DNA of 60,000 nucleotides, taken from contig CAIIXF020000010.1 of the NCBI GenBank assembly GCA_903813345.2, positions 1,481,169-1,541,168 on the forward strand, written 5' to 3'. A model generated the notes under the pieces. It did not search any database. It saw only the letters and a list, made by a program, of their open reading frames with translations, and was not told the DNA's origin. This document shows, piece by piece, positions 10,084 to 20,800 of the stretch (the first letter of the stretch is position 1; each line of letters starts with the position of its first letter). The DNA comes from Owenia fusiformis. Taxonomy: Eukaryota > Annelida > Polychaeta > Sabellida > Oweniidae. Position numbers and translations under genes: made by a program.

Positions 10084-13000
10084 CTAAGTATAGAAAAAAG
10101 AAAAGATTCTCATGAGGATTTTTCTTGTGAGCTTTTTATTCAGATACTAGTATTACATGAAGAGGAAGAGAAACAAACAAAATGCAACAAACTGCATGAT
10201 CCTTTTATGAAATAAACAACAGAAAAAATACTAAACCATATGTCATCTACATTTTCAATAAATTAAAACCAACAAAGTGAGAATTTTACAATTTTTCAAA
10301 GTGGGAATAATATCTTGTGAGGGTTATTCATTAAGGTGGAGGAAAATTCCTGAAAAATACTTTCTATTGGGAAAATTATTCTCGTTAAAATTTATCTGAT
10401 GTGAGAATAACTGAGAATAATTCCACTTATATTTGAGAAATAAATACATGTACACAGATAAAAATATCAAGTCGAGGTGATAAGGTTTTTAAAGGGTAAC
10501 AATAGGACTAATAAATACTATGACATACAAACATATAACTGTATGAAGCAGTCATCTACACCATTGCTCATATACTTGGAATATTCTCATGGCCCTGCCA
10601 CAATATGCATTTAAACAACATGTTTCTTTTGTGAACATTTTATTTAATTTTGATAGACAACTCCAATTACTTGTAACTGTAAAGGTCTCTTGAGTGTGGG
10701 AGTACTAATCTAATGAAATTAGATGAATAAAAAAAGTAAAAAAAATAGTTAAATCAGTATGAAAAGCTTAAAATGCAAAATATTCCATATACATGTACGA
10801 GCAAAAGTGTATAATACCCTATATAAAACTAAGATCAGCAATAAAATTCTAATCTGGACTCTAAAAGCATTTATTCATAGATAATTGCATTTTTATGCAC
10901 TACGCAATTTACAACTACATGTACATACCCATTTCATCTTTTACATTGAAAACATACAGTTAAGAAATTTATTATCACATTAACACATTAAGTCAATCCA
11001 TGGACTTATCAGAACATTTGAATGTGATAAAATGAACACCTCTCCATAGGAACACTGGTTTTACTGTTAGTTGTAACAATCTGAAGAATAATCATTTCTA
11101 AACTAAAGTCTTCCATAGTAGCATGCTGGGTTAATAACTAATAATAACTTTAACAAACCTTCCAAAGTCTGGTCTATCTCATTGCAGAGTTTGAATAATT
11201 CACTTCCCTTCCCAGACAGTCTTTCCCCTGAAAAAATACAATTACCTACATTTACAATCTGGGTCTGAGATTATTTTAATTTGCCTGAACTTTTTTATGT
11301 TTTTGTTTCAACACCTACATGTATAGTAACATGCATATCTACTTTTAACCATCCTCCTAAGCTGGGCTTCAAAATCCAGAATATATTCTTCCTTTACGGA
11401 TTCTGGACACCTGCTTAGGAGGATGACTTTTAACTAACTCTATCAATCAATGACTCACTCTTCAGCAACAGCAGACAAGTATCATAATACAGTAAAACAC
11501 CCATATCCAAACACCCCTCAAATCGATCTGAACACCTCTCTATGTGAACACTTTTTCTTTATCCCAAAATTTTTATATCCCATTGACTCATTGTAAGTTA
11601 CTGTACATATTTGAAATTTGAATAGCTGCTAATCTGAACACTTCTGGCCTGTCCAATTGTTGCACACATGCATAAATGAAGTCTTATTAATCATTTACAC
11701 TCCCCTCCATAAGTGATATATGTGTCTAGTATATATACACTCCCCTCCATAATTTTGGCAACCAGAAGTCCCATTTTGGATCACATATCAAAGTCTGCTG
11801 TTTCTGTTTGGCGATTTAAACAAAATGTCATATATTCTGAACTTTTGTAAATAAGGAATAAAATGAAGATTCAAACATTAAACAGGCTTAATTGATATAC
11901 TAATATCCCAAGAAAACTTCTTGTTACCAAACGTATGGAGGAAAGTGTGTAAACCTCACCGTCTAAAACTTGCAAGGTAGGCAGGATTGTAGGGACATCT
12001 TTTTTATATGTAAGACTCATACACATGGGGTTTGCTATATCATGTATGGTGTCTCTGAGTCTAAGATCTGTTAACTTCTCTAATGAAGACAAGCACCTTA
12101 GGTCACCAACGCTGAAAGCATAAAATCAAGTTTGGCAGTTATAATAACTTATATTGTTTTGTATTTTTAAAATTGAATTATTTTAAATTGGAATTTAATC
12201 TGTTCTATCAGGCTCTCATCGGCCCTCAGCCAAGGATGGTTCACGGTTCGAGTGATTTGAAAATCAGATTCAAATGAATTTATTAGTCATGTTCCAAACA
12301 CATATTAATATTGAAACCATTCAATGTTTTTCCAAGTGTTTGGATATCACCATAAAACAGTGAGTAGTGAAAAAATTGTTCAGATTAGACAGGTTAATAT
12401 TACAAATATGACTGTTCACTGTTCAAATTGGGAGGTGTTCGCATTTTAAGGTTTTTCTAACATGGGAGTCAATGGGAGGAAAAAATGGGACTGAAAAAAG
12501 TGTTCAAATTGGAAGGTGTTTGGATTAGCCAGGTGTTCAGATATACATGTTTTACTGTATCTGTGTATTTATTTACCTTCCAAGGAGGTTTCCAGCCAAG
12601 TTCAGAGATTCTAGATTATCTAAAGCCTGGAGGCCTTCTGCAAACACATTTGTATAACATTCATTTTATATGTAAGTTTACAGTTTCACATACTTTACAC
12701 ACCTACATGTAGGTTTAAAACATAAACATTGTTCAAAGTAAAATGTCTGCAAGAACATAAGACTAGAAAATATACTTTATCAAAGAATAGTACCCATAAT
12801 GCAGAGACCATGCAAATCACAATTTTAAGTTTTGTTTTATTGTTCTTCATAGTTGTTTGGTTTAACAAAAAACAGATACAATATGAGTCTATGGTAGAGG
12901 CATTTTTGTAACAACATTTTTCAACAACATTCTCTTATTTGCATTGGTGATATCCTTCCATTTGTAATTTCTGCCTTTCAAACTAAAAGTTTGTTCCCAA

Positions 13001-14425
13001 TGGTGAGAAAAACAAATGCAACCACACTAAAACCTACCAAGTGAACATATCCTATTGGCTGACAGATTGAGAGTAATAAGATTTGTGAGACTCGCAAGTG
13101 CATACAAGCGTGTGACATCATTCCGTGACAGATCAAGACGTTCAAGGCCTGTACATTCTCCGAGACACCCTAGATCACCTATGTCTGCAAATGAAAACAG
13201 GCATATACTACAGGTACATGTAAGTACAGTGTGTCCCAAAAATAACAGTATAGTATAAACATGAATTATTCTATGCAACTTATTAAGCGACAAAACAATG
13301 TACAGGTGTATTGGGATGCACAACTATGTTGTGGTAGGCTAACTTATTTGACCTACATGTACGTGTAACTTCTTGACCTGCATAGAACTTCTTGACCTAC
13401 ATGTACATGTAACTTCTTGACTTATAATTGATTTCTTAAAATCTTGTCTCACGTTCCACCATTTCTTGGATACATGTATGTGTGGCCATTTCACATTGAT
13501 GTTGTAGCATAGCATTAATGTTCTCACCCATTTCTTTGAGATCCAAAGTATGTATACTTTCTAAATCAAACTCTCCTGTTCTGCATTTTAACATCTGTTT
13601 GGTTATCCTTCCATCACCAGCTGCAAATATTAGAGATTGACAGATTGGTAACATTGAATAGTTATATTGTTATTTTGTTCTACACATGTACACCTTTGGG
13701 TTTCCCCCTGAAATCATTTTTCAATTTTTCTAAAAATGTCAAACTTTCTCATTGTTCAGCTCAGGGAATGATTTGATAGCAGACCTCGCTACACCCAAAT
13801 GAAAAGTGATCATACACATACTGTGAATAGATGATCCCATACTACATTCTGACATCTCACATGGGAGAGGAATGGCCGTGATACAACATTATACCCGTTA
13901 AAAATAAGTCTTGATGGCAAGGCAGAGCTCGAGCTCACTTCACAACTGACTTTATGATCCCCTCTTTTACAATAATCATTTAGGTAACAAACTGACTAAT
14001 TTTTCAAATTGTTTGCCTATTTCTAATAAATTGGATGGAAATTTTAGATTTTCTGACCAAAAATGTCAAACTTGGGCACAAAATGTTTTCCCGGTTTTGC
14101 CCCACGCCCTCTTGATTTTCAGATCCGCCCCTGGATGCCGGCAATGGCATGATCATATGTAACCCAATAATAAAACACGAGACACAAGATTGACCACAAA
14201 GATCTAGGCGTAGTACACATGTGTACATGCACTGCACATACAGTAACTCTACATGTACAATGTATAGGCCCGTGGTATAGGCTATTTGGCAAGCTTGGGT
14301 GATAAAAATGCTGAATATTTTGAAACACTCATTACATCATGATACACGGACTAAATCTTGTTATTATAGCGAAATCACCATATTAAACTATTGATGCAAT
14401 ACTCGAAAGTACCTTTACCTGCCAT
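9863..14425 (-). CDS. LRRC61: LRRC61, leucine-rich repeat-containing protein 61 (7 exons)
   Basis: Complete gene: exons 14425-14419, 13620-13528, 13184-13038, 12637-12577, 12111-11960, 11227-11159 and 10083-9863 join without a break into 249 codons plus stop (human protein about 259 aa). After a short N-terminus comes the family signature ITKQMLKCRTGEFDLESI (residues 8-25). Leucine-rich repeats follow (DLGCLGECTGLERLDLSRND, LITLNLSANRI, LESLNLAGNLL), then the capping segment LRLRDTIHDIANPMC and VLDG. The tail holds AQPWVPKDYW, which matches the AQPWV..YW of the human protein. All splice sites are GT/AG and phases agree. LRRC61 is a small intracellular protein with no established function; the repeats suggest protein binding. 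It shares a 391-bp start-to-start spacer with the CIB2-like gene on the other strand. The introns carry several repeat copies (see separate entries). Confidence 0.93.
10990..11075. repeat. CAGTAAAAC-family repeat, right end
   Basis: Contains TGAACACCTCTCCATAGGAA and ends in GGTTTTACTGT. It shares the GAACACCTCT and TTTTACTGT words with copies at 11488, 12360, 32826, 50808 and 56227. It lies in LRRC61 intron 6. Confidence 0.55.
11159..11227 (-). CDS. LRRC61: LRRC61 exon 6
   Basis: Acceptor TTTTTCAG, donor GTTTGT (weak but in phase). Encodes GERLSGKGSELFKLCNEID, matching the human GERVIGRGSELYQLCRDLD segment. Confidence 0.92.
11488..11660. repeat. CAGTAAAAC-family repeat, left end
   Basis: Starts TACAGTAAAACACCC, then TGAACACCTCTCTATGTGAA and CTTTATCCCAAAATTTT. 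It lies in LRRC61 intron 5 and is opposite in orientation to the 12360-12560 copy. Confidence 0.6.
11695..11780. repeat. Partial MITE (ACTCCCCTCCATAA)
   Basis: ACACTCCCCTCCATAA occurs twice, and the second is followed by TTTTGGCAA. This matches the ends of the complete element at 38304-38486. Confidence 0.5.
11960..12111 (-). CDS. LRRC61: LRRC61 exon 5 (LRR cap)
   Basis: Acceptor CTTTCAG, donor GTGAGG. Encodes the last repeat and capping segment (LTDLRLRDTIHDIANPMC ... LPTLQVLDG). It lies between two oppositely oriented copies of a CAGTAAAAC repeat. Confidence 0.93.
12360..12560. repeat. CAGTAAAAC-family repeat, right half
   Basis: Contains repeated GTTCAAATTGG-AGGTGTT words and ends with AGGTGTTCAGATATACATGT then TTTTACTGTA, the complement of the family's left end. 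It lies in LRRC61 intron 4 and overlaps no exon (exon 4 starts at 12577). Confidence 0.6.
12577..12637 (-). CDS. LRRC61: LRRC61 exon 4 (leucine-rich repeat)
   Basis: Acceptor TTTGCAG, donor GTAAAT. 61 nt, encoding EGLQALDNLESLNLAGNLLG, one LRR unit. Too short to be seen as an ORF. Confidence 0.92.
13038..13184 (-). CDS. LRRC61: LRRC61 exon 3 (first leucine-rich repeats)
   Basis: Acceptor TTTGCAG, donor GTAGGT. 147 nt, phase 1 at both ends, encoding two LRR units with the LxxLxLSxN pattern (LERLDLSRN and LITLNLSAN). Confidence 0.93.
13528..13620 (-). CDS. LRRC61: LRRC61 exon 2
   Basis: Acceptor TTTGCAG, donor GTGAGA. Encodes residues 3-33, including the signature LKCRTGEFDLESI. The open frame runs on past the donor, but the homology stops there. 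Confidence 0.92.
13986..14133 (-). repeat. hAT-like fragment (CAGGGGCGGATC end)
   Basis: Read on the - strand it starts CAGGGGCGGATCTGAAAATC, typical of the CAGGG-ended elements in this window. The other end could not be fixed. Lies in LRRC61 intron 1. Confidence 0.4.
14419..14425 (-). CDS. LRRC61: LRRC61 exon 1 (start exon)
   Basis: ATGGCAG followed by the donor GTAAAG. This seven-base coding exon gives Met-Ala plus one base. It is chosen because the phase and the Ala-Gly that follow from exon 2 continue straight into the conserved ITKQ region. Confidence 0.8.
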
Positions 14426-14816
14426 TTTATCGATTATTAAGCGTTAATCCTTGTTTGAATGAGGCACTTCTCGTGCCTGCTGATCCTCTTCTTGTTGCTG
14501 GGAGAATGACGCCAGATCTACTTCCGGAATTTTACGACATCTGCTGAATGTTTTCGAGCAGTTTCCTCTCTTTTAAGCCAATTAAAAATATTCATATCGT
14601 TATATTAGAATGTCCTTGATACATTGCCAATAATATCTCCATCAAATAATAATTCTAGTCCAAATACTTGGCGTTTCAATGAAGTAAACAACAAGTATTA
14701 AAGGTGGGTCGCATCTGTCAAAATTGATTTTTTTTCAAAAATTTCCAAACGCCTCTCTATTTATGCAACAGTGTAGATAACTCGATGTTTTTGACTCCTA
14801 GGCAGAGTATACAAAG
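14426..14816. promoter_or_regulatory. Divergent LRRC61/CIB2 intergenic region, putative bidirectional promoter
   Basis: 391 bp separate the two start codons, which face away from each other, so both 5' UTRs and promoters must fit here unless there are upstream non-coding exons. ACTTCCGGAA near 14520 fits an ETS-factor site, common in TATA-less shared promoters of animals. AT-rich words such as TTAAAAATATTC near 14580 could be TATA-like, but nothing decides this. Confidence 0.6.
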
Positions 14817-14867
14817 ATGGGGAATAAAGTAGCAATATTTTCGGAAGAACAGTTGGACGCATATCAG
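14817..14867 (+). CDS. CIB2: CIB2-like exon 1
   Basis: ATG with purine at -3 (AAAG before ATG). 17 codons ([17 protein letters not shown]), then donor GTAGAT. The start is fixed by the conserved MGNK. Confidence 0.95.
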
Positions 14868-17800
14868 GTAGATTTATTGTTCAAATATTTTCAAAATCTA
14901 GGCTATCTAGAGTAGATTTCATGGCCTGACTTCGTCGGTAGAACTTGAAAAATAAGATTTACCTGAAGATTAGGAGTCTTACTTACCCTCTAGAGGTTAG
15001 AACACACATTTTAATGAAACTCTATCACCCTTGTTGCGTCAACTATAGAGCATTTAGCACAATATCCAAGAGGTAAATTATGGATCGTGAAAATGAATGA
15101 TTTCCTAGTAAGTTCCGGAAGTTTCAATACGATAAATTACCGAACATTTGTGAAAAATGAATCTTTGTTCGTTGATTTTATAATTTACACGTGCGTGAAT
15201 TTGTCTACACTTTGGTCTAAATTATAAAGCATCACAAACAGGTCCTAGAATATTAATAGACTAATACAGCTGACGACCCATTCATACTTTCCGCGCAGCA
15301 TTTCATTCAGACCAATAGTTTAACTGTAGATCATGCACTTTTTCTGTCTTAGAACAGGCCATCCTCCCCTGCCCTGTCCTAAACTCGTCTGCAGAAGAGA
15401 CCACAAAACATTATCTTCAAATATTTTAATTATTTTTACATCAGACATGGTTGGATGATATGTCACAAAATTAAAGGTCAAGGTCAATACAGTATTTCGT
15501 GATAGAGGCAAAGCAGTCCCGGAAGTAAACACGAGGAAAATGGAAAAGTTCAAAAAGCATTACCACAAATTTCAATCAAGTACTGTGCTTATGCTTCATC
15601 ATGTACAAAACATAGCTGATATGGTTTCATTAAAATGTGTGTTCTAACCTCTAGAGGGTAAGTTATACTCCTAATCTTCAGATAAATCTTATTTTTCAAG
15701 TTCTACCGACGAAGTCAGGCCAGGAAATCTACTCTAATTTTTTATTTTGTTATAAAAAGTAAGTTGTAAGAACATGACAGGCTCATGTCAAACTTACCTA
15801 GACTAATTTCTACATGTTCTAAGCTTATCTACTGTATTAATACTTCTATATTTCACTCACTAACTTTCAAAGCTTACAGTTCTGTTCCTGGTTTTATCAT
15901 GGGCTTTCAACTCCCATGGTTTTATGTATGCTAATGGACCCTTGTTGTTTTTGTTGTCCTTTAATTCTACAGTGGTGACGAAAGATAATTGATAAGTTGT
16001 ATATTTGGCATGTTTTCTTGAATTTTAACATTTAATTTCTCAAACCCTCCAAACTGCAGAAAAGTATACACCATAAATCATATTTACCAAAATGAGCGTC
16101 TCCAAGGCTTCATACCAGCAATATGCATTTGTCACGAGTTTGAGCTGAAATTTCGCCAAAATGAAATAACAGTAATCTCTGCCAGGTTTGTTTATTGTGG
16201 TTAGCTTTAAATGGTAAATGCTCAGAAGAAAATAATTCATGTGCGCAAAAAATTCCAATACTGTAGATTGGGTTAATTTGGCGCTACTTAATTTGGCGTT
16301 TTTGTCATTTTTGGCATATTGGCGGCTATTTGATTTGGCTGATATGCAAAAAAATTAAGCTTAAGCGCTGTTTGCGAATTAAGCCTACCATGTAAATGGG
16401 CATGTTTGGCTATTCATTTTTTCTTTCGAAGACCATTGGTGATATCCGCCACGTTTGTACATTTTTGTGAGATCATCCTTTACATTTTGCACCTCGATCG
16501 ATGCTGATACTATACTGCGATTTTCCTTTCTAGTTTTTCCCTGAGTATTAATGAGTGACTGACCAGTTCTAAGCCAATTTATGAGAGACATTTTTTCATA
16601 TTGTTGGAAAAATCTAAACTGGAATTGACGTAAACCCACTGGACAAAAAAACCTAGATAATTCCCGGGGATTCATTCTAAATTTTCGCCAAATTCGCCAA
16701 ATTAAAGCGGGCGCCAAATTAACCCAATCTACAGTAATCTAATTGGTTTCAAAGTGAACATGAGTGAATTAAATTCCCGGGAATTTTACGATTCGCGGAT
16801 TATCTAAAACTCACAAAAAGCACAAAATATAATAGCATGCAAAAAATACTGGAAGTACAGTATCTTCAATATTAGACTTTAAAATAACTTTTTCTTTGGA
16901 TCAAGTTTGAAAATGTTTCTGTAAACCCTATTTGTAGAATTAAATTTAAAAAATCCTATTTACATGTAGGCCTACTTTTTTTCAGGACTGTACATTCTTC
17001 ACACGAAAAGAGATTTTAAGGTAAGTTATGATTCAAAATTTAAGGGGAAAACATACGTCAATTTAGGTTACCAGATATTAATTTCAACCACCAAACTTAA
17101 TTAAGCATTCTGGTATTCAGATATTCATTTATTTGTGCATATTTGTTACCCTACACATGTACACACATACACTATATTCAAACAAGTGCCTTTAAAATTG
17201 TAGGATATATGACCGTTTTAAGACTCTATCACCAGATATTGTTCCTAATGATATGAATGGCCACCAGACACATACAGTGAAGATACCATGCAATACATTG
17301 CTGTCTATGTCTGAGATAAAGGTATGCCAGCATGCTAAGGTATTTCCTTGTATAGCCTAATTATGATATTGAGAGAACTTATAAGTGCAGTGTGTATTAA
17401 GATAGCTACTTCATTTAATTTTAAAGAATTGGTAAAAAGCATGTAGTAGACAATATGTCATTTAATTGGGTTCATTACAACAATTACATGTATATGAAAA
17501 ATATATAAATATTAGTAAAAGATTACCATCTGAAGATCGACCATTGCATTGAATGTGTATTATTCAGATTTTTTTGATAAACAGTTAAAGAGAAAAATTA
17601 TGTTGAATTTTTGTCTCTAAATAAAAATTGGTCCTGGGTTAAACAATCAACTTAAAAAATTGAAATTTGAAGGCTAGTTGAAGGGCAATAAAGGGTTAAA
17701 TCTGAAATTGTATTGCAGGTATGATCTTTTATCATCTTGTAGATGATGCACTTTTGGTAGATGCCACCTTTTGGTGGCATCATCAAGCTATGATACATTG

Positions 17801-20800
17801 GTATAGATTGGTACATTGTGTGTCGTTGGTTGTACTTTACAAAATTAGCAATAAATTAATGCAGAAGGTCCAAGTTCATTCTATTTTTCAATGGACAAAT
17901 TGCAACCTACAACCAAATACAACATTAGTCTAGCCAATATATCATATCTTCTCTTATGCACCAATAGGTGGAAGGGTTTATTGAAAAGGTCTCAGGGGCG
18001 TAGACAGCTTTCAGTCAGGGGGAGGTGTGATTGCCAAATTTTTTTCGTTTTTCAGTCAGGGGGGTGCGATCATGGCATTAGTGAGCCAAAAAATAGTTTT
18101 GTTTTTATTTTTACAAAAGATGATGCAGCTTCCTTCAAAGTTGAGCTAGAAGCTTCAAATAAAAAGCATTTTAAAGCTCTTTTCTTCTTCTAATGGTTGT
18201 AATTTTATTGGTTATGGGGTTCTGAGACCCCCCTCCCCCCTAGCTATGCCTATTGGTCTATTGTAGTAAATATAAGACTACAGTGTTTGGAATGAATAAA
18301 ATTAAAAATGTCAGCATCCTTTTCACCCTATAATTGCAGACCAACCCTTTTAATAGACGGATCTGTGAGGTTTTCTCTGAGGATGGCACTGGCAATATGT
18401 CTTTTGACGATTTTCTGGACATGTTCTCTGTCTTCAGTGAATCTGCCCCCAGAGATGTGAAAGCTGTGTATGCATTTAGAATATATGGTAGGCCTATGTA
18501 TTATTTTTCATTTCATTAATCATTACTGGACATGAAGTGTGGCGTGTTTTAAAATAACAACAGAGATATTTAAAACAGTGACAGAATATAGTTTTGAAAT
18601 CTGGTAGGGCATCAATTAATGAGAAAATCTCATGATTAATTTGTGAAATAGTCCGGACATATTTTTTTTTATTAGACTCCAGATGTCAATCTGGAGTCTA
18701 TTGTTTTTGCCAGTATTCTTCTTCTTCTTATTATTATTATTATTATTATTTTTCTTTAAGAGTTTTTTCAATAACTATAAGGTATCCAGTAAAGATCATA
18801 ATACAGTTTATTTAGGTTCAGTATCTAGTTGGTGGGAAATTGGGTCAAATTTTTATCTAGGTCAAAGGTCAAGAACTAGGTCAAATCCAGTACTTTGTCA
18901 CTTTTTTCGATTTTCTCGGTCGTCCTTCAATATTTTTGATCCGGGTTTTTTTCATTGTGTTCCTTATAAAAAAGTAGGAAAGCTAGGGTCGATTTAGTTT
19001 TTTGATATCTCAAACCGATTTCGAGATATCAGTGTCCGAAAACGAGGTTCAAAAAAAAGTTCTCCGAATCAAATGATGAGGATATTAGTCTTATAGGAAA
19101 TTTTCTCAGGATTCCGAATCTGAAAACCAAATTCGAATCAGACTTCCGGTTCGGAAGTTATGGCGTTTTGAAAGCTCAAAAATCGCTAAATTTGGTGCCC
19201 ATGTTAAGTCAATGGGAAAAAAGATTTTTTTAAAGTGAAAAATACGAAATATAGACTGAGTTCAGCTTCATATAATCAAAGCCTTTAAAAGAAGGGGACC
19301 TCAAAAGCCACATAGCTTCAAAATTTGGACACCAAAATGCCTAGGTCAAAATCTAGGTCAAATTCAAAGTTTTTTCTTATTTTTGCGATTCTGACACTAC
19401 ACTTTAATTATATTCTTCGAAATTGTGTATACATGTAGCCAAGAGTGTGCTAATAGCGTTAGCCTTTTGCCGTCAGAAAGTATTTTGACCCACTTTTGAG
19501 ATATAGTGTCCGAAAAGTAGGTCAAAATAAAAAGTTCTCCAAATTTAACGTTTGAGTTATGAATTAAAGGTAGAATTTTCTCAGAAATCCGAATCTGCAA
19601 ACCAAATTTCGATCCGCCTTCAGGTTCAGAAGTTATGGCGTGTCCAAAAAGTAGGTCAAAATAAAAATTCGCCAAATTTAACGTATGAGTTATGAATTAG
19701 GGGTAGAATTTTGTCAGGAATCCTAATCTTTAAATCAAATTTAGATCCGACTTCCGGTTCGGAAGTTATGGCATTTTGAAATTTCAGAAAATCGATCTGA
19801 TGGTATCCTGATAGAAAGTCAAGAGTAGAGAAGAAAATATTGAAAAATTCATCCATCCTTCCTATCTGATCCTATCCTATCCTTCCTATCTATCCTTCCT
19901 TCGTATCTTTTCCTTCCTATCCTCTCCTATCATATCCTTTCTTCCTATTCTGTTCTATCCTATCCTTCTTTCTTATTCTATCCTATCGTTCCTTCCCATT
20001 CTATCTTATCCTACCTTCTTATTTTATCCATCCATCTTATTCTGGATGACTCAGCTTATTCTGGATGACTCGGCTTATTTTAGATGACTGGGCTTAAAAA
20101 AGTCTAGATCTGGAGTCTGAAATTGAACTTCGTTCAATTTCCAAAGTCTAGTTTTTATTGGTCTTTGATTTTAAAAAATCTTAATATATATTGTTACTAC
20201 AGGTGAGTTTGTTCTTTTAAAGTTAAATAAAGTTATTATGAAGATTCTGTTCAGAATAATTTATTGTACATGTTCGTCTAATTAATTTTAGACTTTGACG
20301 GAGACAGTCACATTGGGAAGTCTGACCTAGAGAGGACATTATACTGCCTTACACAGAATGAACTTAGCAGGGATGAAGTTGAACTAGTCTGTGAAAAGGT
20401 AACATCAGTTTCAGTGCAGTCTATTGATTTAACATCAGTAATGGTGTGGACAAGTGTCAAAGTCAAAGAAATATAAGTCCATGGATTGCACAATACATGA
20501 ATAGATCAAAATTATTAAGTAATTTGTCATTTAATAATGATAATAACTGTCAGAAGTGCCATACTGCCATATCAATCAGGGAAACATAATCTAAGGTCAA
20601 TATTGTTCTCTCGTGGAAAGTTTCATGAATTATTTATCTCATATTCCATTGTATGGGATAACCTGGAACACTACTCTGTGCTCTTATAGTCAAAGGCAAT
20701 CATTTCACTTGATAAAATAGAGCTAAATAGTACACTGTACTTTTAGAATATACATTTTTGGAAGGTTCAGTAAAACCTGTCAGATGGAACACCTTTCTGT

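Noticed and set aside
13055-13258. Plus-strand frame over 13.1 kb
   Set aside because: Antisense shadow of LRRC61 exon 3.
16385-16717. 110-codon minus-strand frame inside the CIB2-like intron 1 MITE
   Set aside because: No family recognised; lies in a non-autonomous repeat with iterated GGCG words.
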